Positions 11,151-24,100 of a stretch of 64,000 nt of DNA are shown here, piece after piece. The stretch spans positions 82,275,801 through 82,339,800 of the forward strand of contig NC_052017.1 in NCBI RefSeq assembly GCF_015832195.1. Direction: 5' to 3'. Both the position numbers and the translations under genes were made by a program. The stretch comes from Motacilla alba alba (taxonomy: Eukaryota; Chordata; Aves; Passeriformes; Motacillidae). Numbering within the stretch: position 1 is the first letter of the stretch; each line of letters begins with the position of its first letter. The notes below the pieces were generated by a model, which was given only the letters and a program-made list of their open reading frames with translations, had not been told where the DNA came from and ran no database searches.

Positions 11151-13187
11151 ACAATAGTTATGTTGTTAGGAAAAAAATCATGTTTGTCGATTAATTCTAT
11201 GCCTTGCTTTTTCCTTACTAGCACACACCTCAGTGGAGCATAGGCGGTTTTATAAATTGCAGATTGCTTCACTTAAGGCAATCTAAGATCACTTTTCCTA
11301 GCTATTGGCTGATTCAGATCAAGTTACACTCTCTTTGACTTTTGCAACCCTCTGGAAGAGTGAACCCTTTACAACTTCTCTGTGTTGCAAAGCTTCTGTA
11401 TTTGATACAGGCCAATAATATTGCTACTTCTGGAAGAAAAAAAATTTTTTTTGTATTTTTTTGTCTTTGAACTACTGGAACAATGGAAATGTGTTGGATG
11501 CCAGATGACTATGTACACTCTTTCACTCTTTAAACCTTTGTCTCTATAGTATACTCTATTGGAAAAAACAAAGTCTTGTGCATCTCTGAATACTTACGTG
11601 ACAACATCATTTGATTTGCACAGCGCCTGTGTCTGGAGTGCATATGTGTGTATTTTAGATGTTTAAATGTGTGCATGTACAAAAACATTTGTAATTTCTA
11701 CTGAAATATCAACCTTAATGAGCACACATTCAAAAGGAGAAACATGCTTTCCCCTAGAGTTTAAATTCTAATTAAATTTAAAATTTCAGATTTTTTTCCT
11801 TTATTGAAGAAGGAAAATAGCAGCTTACTGTTAAGAAAAAGGAACTTTAAGAGTCTACAACATTTCATAGATACCCACAAAACAGAAGTGCTTCCCTTGT
11901 GTAAATAGGTTGCTGACCTTTTATAGTTCATGAAGCAGAGTAAAAAGTGGAGTGCAAACATTTTCTGGTCTTCTTTATCATAGTCCTGCTACTTTATCTT
12001 CTATTTACCTTCTAAATCTTGGCATGGATTGCTCAGATTTGCCATTCACAGGCAGTCAATATTTGTTTCTTTATTGATCATAGTGGCTGGCTTCTCCATT
12101 TAGGAAAGTCCTGACTGTGACATTCCCTGCTTAAGGGCTGGGGAAAGATCACAAATAATTATGTCTACTGGTGGGATGCTGCTAATAAGATCACCAGGAA
12201 CAAACTGAAACTTCCTTAATAACATCAACAAAATGGCACATCTCAAGACACTTACAATGAAAAGTACTTTAATGTGCTACTCAAGACAACTGGGGTACTA
12301 CCTCTCATAAATTTAAAAGAGGTCCTACCTCTTTAAAAGCAGAAAGGGAATGTGTGAGAAAGATAAACAAAGTGGAGGTGAAATGCATTTGCTGTGTAAT
12401 ACAAGTAGGAGAAAAAATTTCCACTCATACTTCATTGCTATGTGAAATGATTGAAATGGTATTCTAGTAGTTCTCTGCTTAGAAAAACCTGCATAACTGA
12501 TGAGTATCCAGATAATACAGAATTATTTGGCCTAGACTGCCTGATTCCTTCAGGGAAATGGCATTATACCACTCTCTATTCTAAGTGCAAGTAGGCCTTA
12601 TTCTTACATCTAAAAAACCCTTTAGATACTGACCATGTCACGACCTAAAAAATTACAACTACAAAATTGGATCTTAAAAAATGCATTCCAAATGCAATGT
12701 TGGCCTCTTTGGGACACTCCTTCCATCACTATTGATTTATTCAGTAACACACCTACAAACTAGCTGGATGCATCTTTGAAAAGTTGTGTTTTAATACTTT
12801 TTCATGTAATGCAGATTACTAATATATTATTTAAAATCCAAGATTTGCTTATTTTCATTTTCACACATTTTAAAAGGTTGCTGAAACTGCATAGAAATAA
12901 TGTGTGAAATTGCGAAATGAGGCTATTATTTCCTTTTGTTCTATGCTAATGAATTCATTAATAGTTGTTCAGCTATTATCAAGGGTACTCTTTAGTTGTT
13001 AGATTAGAAAGATTTTTATCTTATTCTTACTGTAAATCTGCTCATTAAATATCTGACAAAAAGCAGATGATTTCTCCTGCAGAAAAGTAACACCAAAGCC
13101 CCCAAAACACAACCAGGAGATGTTCTCATGATTTCCTTGACTCTTCAGTTTGCTTTTTGAGATTGTTCAGAATATCACAATGAACTG

Positions 13188-13209
13188 TGTAAACAATAAC
13201 TGTAAACAA
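13188..13209 (+). promoter_or_regulatory. Two forkhead-type motifs in tandem (candidate)
   Basis: TGTAAACAA occurs at 13188-13196 and again at 13201-13209, same orientation, with starts 13 bp apart. TGTAAACA is the classic forkhead (FOX) binding core. The motif is short and common, so the pair is only a candidate. There is no gene or promoter beside it to support a role. Confidence 0.25.
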
Positions 13210-14639
13210 GGAATGATAATACCAATGCTTTATTTGTAACAGGCAGTGTAAGCACTAAGATGTGGTTTTCCTGGTTGTACCATTTACCAAATAATTTTTC
13301 TAAGGCATAGAATAAGATAGAGGTGTGTTCTACACTTACATATTCAGCTGCCTTTCCTTTAATGAGGAATAGAAGAGTTTATCTTGTAGATGAAATTATT
13401 TTTTGCTCCTTACAAGTTTTCAACACCCAACAATGGCAGGTGTCTCAACTCCCAACACTCAACACTGAACATTCTTTAAAAATGTAGCCCATTTAATTAA
13501 AAAAAAACCTGGAAGTATTTTGAAATGAAGTAATTAATTAGTGACACCTAACATCATATCTACTTGTAAAGATATTTAAAGTACCCTTCAATGTTTTACC
13601 TGATGGTCCTCTACTTCATTCCTGCTGCTTTTATATTTAGAACTTCTTTAATCCATGAGCACTCTGGAGATAGGAGCTTGTTAGATAAATTTAAGGAGCA
13701 GAGTACAGGAAAGTCTTGCTTCCAGGTTGAATCTTGTACAGTGTTATGAAGTATGCGTGGCCTTATTACATGACACAATAGGTGGAATTTACGATACAAT
13801 TGTCTTAATAGACAATAATTGTCCTTTCTAGGAGGAAAATTTTGTGAATTAGGTGAATGAGAAATACAAATTGAAGAGAAATACCTCACACAATATTGTC
13901 TTTGGTACTTTGCAAGTCTGTAGGGATGGTGTGGGGTCACAGGTGTGGCTGAAGTACTCTGCAGAAAAGCTGTGAGACAATCCCAGCCTGTGGGATAAGT
14001 AAGATTCACATTACCAGGTTTGCATGTGCTCTCATTCTTGTAAGTGTAAAATCTTCTTTAGACTGCTCTGTGTTCTCTCTGTTCCTATTACACAGCAAAG
14101 ATGCATACCCTTAGTTTCTAAATGGGTCGAACACTAAATGGCATAATCATATAAATAACCTCATGAGTGGAAAAAAGAGGAAGGTGAAGTCATTATCCTT
14201 TTGAAGTCTGTGGTGATGTTTAGCATGTCTAAAAGTAACCTGGGATAATAGCTAGAGCACTTAGTATATGGTAAAGGTAAAACCTCTCTTCTCTCTTGTT
14301 GCAGCAGCTACTTGACAGTATAGATGAACCAGCTACACTTGCCTTCCTGCAGTTCTGGCCCTTTTCCCTGATGGCATTGCTCTTTCCTGTCATTCTGAGA
14401 TGCTTCATAAAGCCAAACAAGGGCTCCTGCCAGCCAGCAAAACAAAAAGTAGCCCCATAATCATGCTGTGTGGAGATACCCCACATAAATGCACTGATCA
14501 TCCCTGCTAGCTACCCATCCCTTCCCACCCTGAGTCTGAAGGGAGTGTTTGAAGATTAGAAGCTTTCTGTCCTGTAAGAATGTGCTGGGTGTCGTGAAAA
14601 GAAGGTTCTTTTTATGCATTAATTTCTACCACAATATGG

Positions 14640-14895
14640 AGAATCCACCACGAGAAGTGGGTTCAAAAGGTACAAAGAGGTACAGAGGTGTTTATTGCCT
14701 GCTGTGAGATGAATTAAAATGTACCCAGTAGAAAGTATTCAAGCAGTGTGAGATAAGGAACAGCAAATTCTGGATTTTGTAGTATGTGACAGAAAATAAA
14801 GCTGTTCCTAGAGAACAGCTGCAGTGCTGGGATCCTCTGATTAAATAATTTGCCCGAGGCCTAAGGGAGCTGGGAACTATAACCATCACTGACAA
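14640..14895 (-). mobile_element. Possible degenerate LTR relic
   Basis: On the minus strand there is an AATAAA followed by CACCTCTGTACC, and about 200 bases upstream a TGTCAGTGATGG that could be an LTR start. Downstream of AATAAA the sequence could be R-U5. I see no clear TATA box, no 3' CA boundary and no target-site duplication, and I do not recognise the family. It may equally be unique DNA with a chance poly(A) signal. Confidence 0.25.
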
Positions 14896-15634
14896 ATGCC
14901 TGCTTTTACAGTCTATTTTGGCTTTCAGGATTATGTGCCTTCTATAAAAGAAAAGCTACCATTCAGATGAAAGTGATGGGCTTAAGGCAGAAATTATGGG
15001 TGGAGGCTTCTGTGCTTGTGTTATGTAGGCAGACAGATGAAACAGGCAGAGAGGTCCCTTCTGGCTTCAAGAGCTCTAGGAGTTGAGCGTAAAAGATTAT
15101 GGTTTCCCAAATAAGCTGGGTCAAGTGTGTGGAATAGATCCTGAGGGAGTTTTGAAAGCAGAATGCTGGGGTCTGACAGGTCAGAAAGGATATCTTTGAA
15201 AGAATAAATCGGTGCTGAGCTCCTAACATAAAAACTGCTCTGGGAGAATTCACAACAAAGTTCCATGTGCTCTAGGTATATTTTTTCCAAATTTATATAT
15301 GCCTCCCAATAATTTTTGAACAATTATATTATCATAGAGAGTAAATTTTAAACTTGCAATTGAAATTTTATTTTAAATTCATGTATACTGAAAAAAAAAA
15401 AAATATGCTGACCACAAGAGCTTCAAAGACCTTGTTCTCTAAGCCAGAGTTTAGACTGTCAGATAAGTGACACAAGCATCTAGCTTCATTGTTGCTGTTA
15501 AGACATGAAGAATTTGTATGAAAATGATGAGACAAAATTAAATTTAAAACAGTCAATAAATTTTACAATAGTCTTATTTTTCAAGGATTCTTGCCTTAAG
15601 CCTTGAGTTCAATGGGAAAGAGACATATATTTTC

Positions 15635-15650
15635 TTTTTTTTTTTTTTTT
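15635..15650 (+). repeat. Poly-T run (T16)
   Basis: Sixteen uninterrupted T residues follow TTTC. It is a simple homopolymer and no retroposed body is visible beside it. Confidence 0.9.
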
Positions 15651-16496
15651 CTACTGTCATTTACCAGGTTATTTTTTTCATTTAAAGGCATCAGTTTTTT
15701 ATCAGGTTTATAATTACATTTGTCTAGTCAAGAACTAGAAGTATTATTACATCTGCCTGAGAAATTGTGATGGGCAGATGCCATATAAAACTGTCAATCT
15801 GCAAATTAAAAAATAAAATAAAGTTCTAAGGAAGATTATGGACACTGCTAATGGATATGCTAATGTCACTCATTATTGCCATATATATATTTTTTTCCCC
15901 TCTCTGCTGCAAATAACATGTGGAATGTCTTCATAAGAGACTAAGATGTGGTTTGAAAATTATTCAGCATTTCTGTGTTTGAATAGGTACTAAATAAGCT
16001 CCATCTATTAAAAAAAGTTGCAACTGTTCTCTCTTTAAAGATGTTTGCCTTTTAAAATTTAAAGTTCTGTTTTATTAGGATGCCAGTCTTGATGTGATCC
16101 TGTCCTATGGATATAAACTTACAGATCTATACCCAATCAGTGGACACTTCTGACAGAGGAAAGCTCCAGGTATGATTTCTTTCTAATGTCCTTATACAGG
16201 CCAAAACTTAATCACCCCTGTGTAGAAGCCTTTGTAATTATCAAACAACATTGCCAGATTCAAAATTTTTAATGAAACTGAAACACTAAGAACAAAATGC
16301 ATTTGTAAATTCATTTTCAGACATGTAACCATAGCTGACAAGGTGGACTTTTTAGGCTCTGACAGCTATTGTATCATGAAAGGGCTCCACAAAAAAATTA
16401 TAAAAAAGTGGGGAAAATACAGATAAAATCAAAGTTTCTGTTAGTCTCCTTTAGGAGCAGAAACTCTAGGCTCTTTGTGTTTTGTACCATCTTTAT

Positions 16497-16541
16497 ACTA
16501 ACATGACTTATTTCTGTATCACATTCATACTAACATGACTA
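16497..16541 (+). repeat. Short direct repeat, ATACTAACATGACT twice
   Basis: ATACTAACATGACT appears at about 16497 and again at about 16528, with about 17 bases of different sequence between them. The copies are near-exact. This is probably a small local duplication. Confidence 0.7.
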
Positions 16542-18515
16542 CCAATGTTCATTGCAGTAAATTCACGCTACTAATGCTAGAGTAATCTCACTAAATTCAA
16601 GTAACAGTTTATGTTACAGCAGATGTCTTGTCAAAGGACAGATGACAGGCGATAACCTCTGTCCCTAAACCCCATGTGAACCCAGATGTGCTGCTGTTCG
16701 TGTGTTGGCCAACATCCTTCCTTTCTTTATGCTTTCTTGTCTGTCAGAGGTGCATAAGAGAAAACAGAGTATGGCAGGTATGGAGGAAGCAGTGACTGGC
16801 ATGGGGCGGGGGGGAAATATCTGCCTGCTTTGTACAGTTGTAGAAGAGAACTAGAAGCATTTAGGAGGGGATCTTAAAAGGGAGTGAAACAGCCAGGCGA
16901 TTGCATTTGTAATTCCATGTTCCTTTCCATGTGAAGACAGAAATACAGCATAGGCCCTAACAGGCTGTATTTTACCAACAGATTAGTGAAAATATTTCTC
17001 TTAGCCTGGTTTCCAAGGAGAGACAGTCTAGCCTCACAATTACAGTCAAATACTAATTTTTAACACCCAGTCCCATAGGACAACACTAGAAACATTTTTG
17101 TCCTGTTGTAGATGAGTTTGCTTATTGTCAGCCTCTTGTAGGTTCTTCTGAAATTATTGTTACCTGCAAGTTTTTTATCGATCTTTCCATTTGCTTACAG
17201 TTTCTCTGAGGAGAAATGTATGACTTCTTTTATCTTTGCTTCCTTAGTGCTTTGTAAGCCCTAATGTTTGCACACGAATACTAATTTTCTTAATGTTTGT
17301 GCTTCCCAAGGACCTCTCTCTAACTAAAGAAATTTAAAAACCAGTCTGTTTGAAATTTAATGAGTTTTTATCCTCTGTCTTTTTTAAATCTTATTTTGTA
17401 GGCCCACAAATATTCATTCAGTGCAGATATGACAGTTCAGTTCTCTTTTCAGCTATTCCTATTCCCAAATAATAGATTTGTGTTAAAAATTATGCATATT
17501 TGTTTTGCCCTAAAACTGCTCACTACTTCTGTTGGCTTTACATAAGCCTTTTATTTTAGGTTGGAAATTTCAAAGCACTTTGAGTAGGTTTTTTAAAGTG
17601 CAAAATTATTTAAATTTGTTTCTTTAGTTCTTTTTTCTCACTCATCTTTAAAAAAAAAAAAATCTTTTCAGACTGCGCATTGAAGTTGGAAATTCATACC
17701 CATGCTAAGGGAAGCATAAGAAACTGTTTCAAGCTTTCTAACCAAAGTTGCAGTGAGGCATAAGCATTTTGTTGTGCCTTCAGCAGGACTGGATTTCATT
17801 CTAAGCACCAGAGACCTCAGAGCACTTTGAAGACTTGCCAGTTTGTCATTAATCCTTGTGTTTCTGCCTCATAGTTTTCATATCCTCAGTAACTTTATTA
17901 TCTGTGTTTCTCCTTCTATATGCCAGGGTCAATAAAATTCATGTGACAAGTGCACTTATTTACCAGCCAGAAATATCATATTGGCTGGGATAATTCCATG
18001 AGATTCAGAAATGTTTATGAGACCCCAGTATCATGCCTGCTCACATTGCTGGCATGTCTGCTGAGTGAGAAATGCCAGCAACTCTCCCATGGCAATACAC
18101 TGGGCTGACACTAAACTAGCTGCAGGCTCTTTGGACAGATTGAATAATAGGGTCTCGTCCCACATGGCAAGTGGTGACTTGCCCAGGTGGGACAGGACTG
18201 CCATCACTGGAGTTAAATCTGCACCATTTGCTTCATGTAGCAGTACATGTTGAGCATGACAAGCAGATTTGGAATCAATGTCTACCTATTAATTCTGCTT
18301 GATGTTCAATTATCAAGACATAGTTAAATTCCACACAAGAAAAAGAAAGTACAACTAATTAGCAATATATTTGCTATTGTCCAGATATTTGTCTGGATTA
18401 TTCTTTCTCCTCTTAGTATATATTTGAAAAAAAAAATATTTTGGACCATAAGGGTTAGCAGAGTTTGGATTAAACATCAGCTGACAGAGTGTTCCCTTTC
18501 TTCTTGTCCCTGAAG

Positions 18516-18680
18516 AACTATGGAATTATAGAATGGTTTGAGTTGGAAGGGCACTTTAAGATCACCCAGTTCCAACATAACTGCCATGGGCAGGACCTTT
18601 CACTAGACCAGGTTGCTCAAAGCTCTATCCAAGATAGTCTTGAACACTTCCAGGGATGGGGCATACACACATTTTCAGGG
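18516..18680 (-). mobile_element. CR1 LINE fragment, 3' end, minus orientation
   Basis: The plus strand opens with CTATGGAATTATAGAATGG, a mutated reverse complement of the CR1 3' terminal repeats. It continues with GTTTGAGTTGGAAGGGCAC, CTGCCATGGGCAGGACC, CTAGACCAGGTTGCTCAA and GAACACTTCCAGGGATGGGG. These words occur in the same order as in the 2352 and 32239 copies. Similarity ends near 18680, so only about 165 bases of 3' region are present. No coding part is left. Confidence 0.94.
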
Positions 18681-20560
18681 CAGAAGAGAAATGGGACTGT
18701 TACATTCATGGTGCCCACTGTCTTCCCCTGTGGAGTGTACCATAAATTCACATTGCTACTTAGCACATCATTGCAGAGGAGGTGAAGATGGGTGTTTGAG
18801 GGAGAAAAATCAACATTCAGTGTTTGGAGACATAATTTTTTTTAATCAGAAAAAAAATGTCAGAAAAAAAATTGAAAGAATGTAAATGAATACAATATGC
18901 AATAAAAATTGAGTCCTTGCAATGAGTTAAGAGATTTTATTTTTCCTTCAATTCTGCTTTAATGTAGGCCTTCATAAAAACTGAGTTGGACTTTTACATG
19001 GAATTGAGAGAATTATATACTGTATTTAATAACCCCTGTCAAATAAAGATACAAACCTAATTAAGCAATAAATCCATAAATTTTTTACAGACAGTTAATG
19101 AGTAGCTTGCATTTTTATAACAGCAATAGCATATTAAAAAAAAGCATTAGCTGTTCTAGGATTGCTAAAGTACTTGTACTGATAAATTAGTCTTTCTGGC
19201 ATTGCATGACTAATTTTAATCACTTGGAGCTGTGGAGATGTGCTTGGTTTAGAATTTAGGCTATTATTCTTAAATTAAATTTAAAAAAAGTTAATCCAAA
19301 TATCTGTCCATATTTGTAAAATATTATTTGTTAAAAAAGAAAATGTTTTCCTGTTAAAGCTAATGTTCTCAACACCACCAGCATCTTGGGCTCAGAGATA
19401 AATAACAGGATGCCAGCAAGTAGATACTGAAATCACCTAGTTGAGAGTTAAAAAATGTCACAGCAGCTTTTCTCAACAAGAGTTAAATAAAGAGGTACAT
19501 TTGTGTAGTATCTTACTTTCAGGAATATGGCATTAGTTTGGCCCATTTAGTCTGATACCAATCAGTCATGTGTATGTCTAACTTGACTTTGAATTAAGGA
19601 AAAGCAATAGTTAGGATTCCATCCCCTCCACCTCCCTTTCTCTAATTTAATGACTAGATGAGATAGTTAGCTGTTCCTTTTTCTTTTTTTTTTTCTTTCT
19701 TTTTTTTTTTTTTTTTTGGAAAAACCTATTATTACAGATCTTTTATTGTTGTGGGTCACTCACATTGAACAGAGCATGCCTCCTGTTTATTTTCCTGCCA
19801 AGCAGGGATTTGTACATGCTGTGGATAGTGAATTCCTAATTTCTAACACTGCTCAATCTAATGGTTTTAGGGTGGCTGGAGAGTACTGCCTGGGGACCAA
19901 AGGGTGGCAGTCAGTTTGGGACCAGTGACCTCTTCTGGGGTCATGAATGGAATTAGATAAAGGAAAGAGGCTGCTGGTATTCATAAGGGAGTGGGGAAGG
20001 TGGTCGCAGGCAGGCAGAGAATCACAAGCTACCCTGATTATTATCTAGTCTTAAACTGAGGCAGCACTTCAGCATTAAATCCCTATTTCAGTTTAGACCA
20101 GGAAATGTTAAATTGCTCTGTACTGCTAATGATTGAACTAAAGTAATAATTCAGATGTTTCTTTATGTTAATCGCATGCCTTTATGGACTAAAGGACACT
20201 AAACAATAAATTCAAAAGCTTTATAAATTAATTTTTCAGATATCTTATGATATGTCTATTCCTGTAATGCATTTAATGGTGATGAAGAGCCAGGTGGTGT
20301 TTTTATTTCTACCAGATAAAACTTATATCCAGCTGGTTTAGTTTGTGATCTTAAATATGTTTACGTGACTTGTGGCTGTTGCAATATGCTTATTAATATT
20401 GCTTCATAGCCCTACAGCATATTGCAAGTGATGATATAAACCCTCTTATAAACATTAATGAATTAAACACCATTACCTGACAAAGAACCACTATAGCCTT
20501 TCTCAAAAAGAAAATACCTATTATTTTAAGATAAAAAAGCTACTAAACCCCATAGGTCAT
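18681..20560. other. Unique stretch; parts resemble conserved non-coding DNA
   Basis: No gene is seen. A T-rich run sits at 19678-19717. Segments near 19080-19260 and 20040-20440 are free of repeats, rich in TAAT and ATTA cores and lacking the short-repeat look of neutral DNA. That pattern is common in vertebrate conserved non-coding elements, but it is only an impression without an alignment. Confidence 0.5.
19678..19717 (+). repeat. T-rich low-complexity run
   Basis: About 40 bases are almost entirely T, interrupted by single C residues and ending in a run of 17 T. It is low-complexity sequence. No adjacent retroposed gene copy was recognised. Confidence 0.9.
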
Positions 20561-21138
20561 TGTGCTGGTTTTGGCTGCTGTAGAATTTTCTTCACAGTGG
20601 CTAGTTCAGGGCTGTGTTTTGGATTTGTGCTGGAAACAGTGTTGATAATTCAGGGGTGTTTGTGTTATTGCTGAGCAGAACTTACACAGAGACAAAGTAT
20701 TTCCTTCTTTTAATATGGCCATGGTGCTGAGGGAGCTGGGGGTGTGTGGGGAATTGGGAGGAGACACACTGGGACCGCTGACCCCAAGTGACCCAAAGGA
20801 TATTCCATACCATATGACATCATGCTCAATATTTAAAGTAGGGATGCAGGGGGGACATTCAGAGTTATGGTGTTTATTTTTCCAAGTCCACACAATTCCA
20901 TGTAATGGAGCACTGCTTTCCTGGAGATGGCTGAATACCTGCCTGCCTACGAAAAGCACTGAATCAATTCCTTGTTTTGTTTTAGTTGCTTGTGTGGCTT
21001 TTTCTTTCCATATTAAACTGTCTTTACCTCAGCCCACAAGTTTTAACACTTTTCATCTTCTGATTCTGATCCTGCTAGTGGGGGAGTGAATGAGAGGTTA
21101 TGTGATGCAGGGTTGCTGGCTGGGGTTAAACCACAACA
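20561..21138 (+). mobile_element. Solo LTR of an avian endogenous retrovirus, ERVL-like
   Basis: The element begins TGTGCTGGTTTTGGCTG and ends TTAAACCACAACA, giving canonical TG...CA ends over 578 bp. I recognise the body as an LTR widespread in bird genomes, with TGGATTTGTGCTGGAAACAG near the start, GATATTCCATACCATATGAC in the middle and CCTGGAGATGGCTGAA further on. A TATA-like ATATTTAAAG lies near 20829 and an ATTAAA poly(A) signal at 21012-21017, both fitting plus orientation. The flanks are GTCAT (20556-20560) and GCCAT (21139-21143), a 5-bp target-site duplication with one mismatch. Five-bp duplications are typical of ERVL-type integrases. There is no second LTR or internal region, so this is a solo LTR left by recombination. 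A 124-codon frame inside it (20715-21089) is incidental. I do not give a library family name because I cannot check one. Confidence 0.95.
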
Positions 21139-24100
21139 GCCATCTTTAATTATATCTCTTTCAGAACAGAAGCCTGCATTTGTTTATGAATGTCATAGGT
21201 GAAAAATCAAACTTCTGCAGAAAGGTCACAAAGCTTTCAGAATTTGTTAGTCTCAAAGAAAATCTTGTACAAAAACTAGCCCATATGTGAGATTTCTCAT
21301 GTGAAGAAGAAAGAACTACAAAAGTTGAGTCAGGTTTTTCATTCTTAAGGAAAACTGTCTGAAACATTTCATTTTTGAAATGTGTTTCTATCTAAACCTC
21401 GTTAATAGAATCACATATTTTCTAACAGAGTTTATTTCTTTTCCTTTAGGAGATTCTTTCCCTTTTCCACCAAATTTTAGTGTGGTAAGAATTTAAAGGA
21501 AATTAACATTGTGAGTTTGTGCTACCTTATGCTCTTCTATTCCCTTTTACTTCTATCAAGTGACCCTATTTAGAAGCACAGGTGGTGGGTGAGACATCAC
21601 AGAGTCCACATCATTCCTGTGCTTCTGATGCTGTGGAAGTTGAAGCAGGAAGCTGGAAACTGAGGTTCTCCTCAGGAAAGTGTTGATCATAGGTAGTATG
21701 ATTTTCATTTTAACTAGTTATCAGAAATTATTTTATAGATTATTTATGAGCTGTACCCACAAAAAGTGTGGATATATGCCAGATATGTTTCTATGTTTAA
21801 CACCACACTGGGGACAAGGAGGTAGATGGCAGCTTCAAATGGTTTATTTGATCCAGGAACCTCAGACGGTGTTTTACTGAAACAATCAGTTTGCCTACTG
21901 CCTGTTGTCTGTGAGGACCACAAAGAAATTTGCTAAAAGCTGTGTGCTGGGACCTTGTACCACACCCTTTGGGCAGATGATGTGAATAAACTTGGTCTTC
22001 TCTTATTTATGCAGACAGGAGCTAATCTGGTAGAGATTCAAGTAATTCTCTATTACTGTAGTAGTCTTCCTTACATTGGCTTGTACAGATCATGGTAGCA
22101 GATGAAGGATTTCACACCTTTACCATGCTAATAATGCATTTCATGGTTTGTCAGCCTGTCAAGGATTAACAAGACCGACATTAAATTACTAGAGGAACTG
22201 TCATGTAGTAAAAGATGGAAATCTCAAAATTTTTTTAAGATTATTTTTGCATTACCTTTACTTTTCTATAAGTCACTGATGTTCTTATTAAAGAGCCTCA
22301 ATTCATCTCTCACTAACAAAATTTATATGCCATTCACATATGGATCACTCAGATATGTTCGAATTCAGGGAAAGCCATAGAAAATCCACCATTTCAGGCC
22401 CAGGATAATCAGAATATATTTTTCTATAGTCATCCTTGGATAATATTTACCATGTTCATGCGTTTACCATGTTTAGTTTATGCATACGTAAGGAGAATTT
22501 AATTAGAATTTACCTGGAATGTGTAATTTCCTTCATGAAAGCAGTTTTCATAAGAGCAAATGTCATTGGTCTTTATTTTGCACTCAAGATATTTCTAAGT
22601 AGATTTTCCAGAGTGTGATTTCAGGCTTATTTTCTACTTTTCCCTGCTTCCATTTTATTCCTATCCTCAGTGTAACAAGGTATTTAAGACACCTGCCCAC
22701 TGTTGAATGGTCCATGAACAAATATTTTGTGTATTTCAGTTTTACTGCAGCTAGTCCATATCACTCACGTAAGACCTATATTACAGTGCCATAACACAGA
22801 CTCTCACATTTTCAAAACATAGTTTGTTTTTTCTTCTTTTTCAGAATAATGATATATATGAAATATTACTCATGTACATATACTGAAGAGAGAACTGATA
22901 TTTTAATACATCTATTCATAGACTTTTATGTGTCCTTAGTTTATGTGTCTGGATCATAAAGCAAATATATTTGTTATGGTCTTTCATTTAATACAATTGC
23001 AAAGTTTCTCTTGGTAGTTCCTGTCAAGCTTCTTATACCTGGTCCAAACAGAGACCTGCCTTAAAAAGACTGTGACACGTTCTTTAAAAGGTATTGGTCC
23101 AAAACTTCACTTCTGACTCTAAAATCCTATCTGTACATTTTGTAGTCATTTATTGTTGAATATGGGACAAACGGTTCAGGAATTTTTGCCAGTACCTGTG
23201 TTCACAGCATGGATGTCAAGCAATACTTCACTTTTGCTGCATGAAGGCTAATTCCATGCTTCCTGTGAGATGTTTACAAGGTTTGTAAAGGCCTCACAAG
23301 AATCTGGAATGCCAAAAAGGAACATGCACATAATTAGAAGACTGCTAGGAAATCAAGGATGGATGTAGACTAGGAGAAATTAAATAAATTGGCATGGGTG
23401 GAAGCTCAAATGGATCCTCAGAAGGGTAAACGAGCGTCACAACCTGAAGAATTTCACTTCTACATTTTGGCTTTTCTGTTCTGCTTTGTTTTAATTTATA
23501 GACTCTCTCACAAATCTGTACCAATTTTCTCACATAAACAGAGTCAAAGTCCCACAGACATGATATGTCAAGCTGGGCATTAATTAGTGAGCCAAACTGC
23601 TGGAGACTACAGTGCACAGAAGCAAGCAAAGGGTTAAAGTGTGGATATTCCCATGATAGGCTAAAGCCCCTTTCTTGGTCTTGTTTACTTCATAGATATG
23701 TATGTAGCCAGCTGTCTGCCAAAGCTGTACCTTTTCCATAAAGTCATATTCATCTATAGGATAATGAATCAGACAGAAAATCAATGCGACATTTCAAATA
23801 TGGCCTCATTAGTACCCTTGTTTAGTGTCAAGAATAAATATCCAGCAAGTTGCTCAGCATTTCTCTTCTCACTTCCTGGAATCATATTTTCCTTGCCTTA
23901 TTGCCTTTACACATTGTGTTGAATTTAATTCTAGCCACTAACCCTATAATCTTTAGCCTGCTCTGTGATTTATGGTTATGATCTTTGGTTATTTCTTTAT
24001 TTGTCCTGCAAACCTACTAATTTGCATCTGCTCCTGTGAGTTGTATAAGCTGCTTACTCATCCCACACTCCTGCAGGGTTGCTGCAGTCTGCTCCACACC

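Larger units (their letters stand above)
11151..18515. other. Long unique non-coding stretch
   Basis: No gene or confident transposable element is visible. It contains a possible LTR relic (about 14640-14895), a poly-T run (15635-15650), a pair of forkhead-like motifs (13188-13209) and a short direct repeat (near 16497-16541). A 132-codon minus-strand frame at 13611-14009 begins at GTG and has no ATG except close to its end, so I do not treat it as a gene. A segment near 12780-13080 has the unique, AT-rich look often seen in conserved non-coding DNA. Confidence 0.6.

Noticed and set aside
13611..14009. 132-codon minus-strand frame, with a CCCACAG acceptor-like site near its start
   Set aside because: No ATG except near its end, no donor or partner exon, no known motif. 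Length is within reach of chance in a 64-kb six-frame search.
20715..21089. 124-codon open frame on the plus strand
   Set aside because: It is contained in the 20561-21138 LTR, which is a regulatory repeat with no protein product.
21580..22020. Possible LTR ending near an AATAAA at about 21980
   Set aside because: No TG...CA ends, no TATA box at a suitable distance and no target duplication were found. A lone AATAAA is common in AT-rich DNA.
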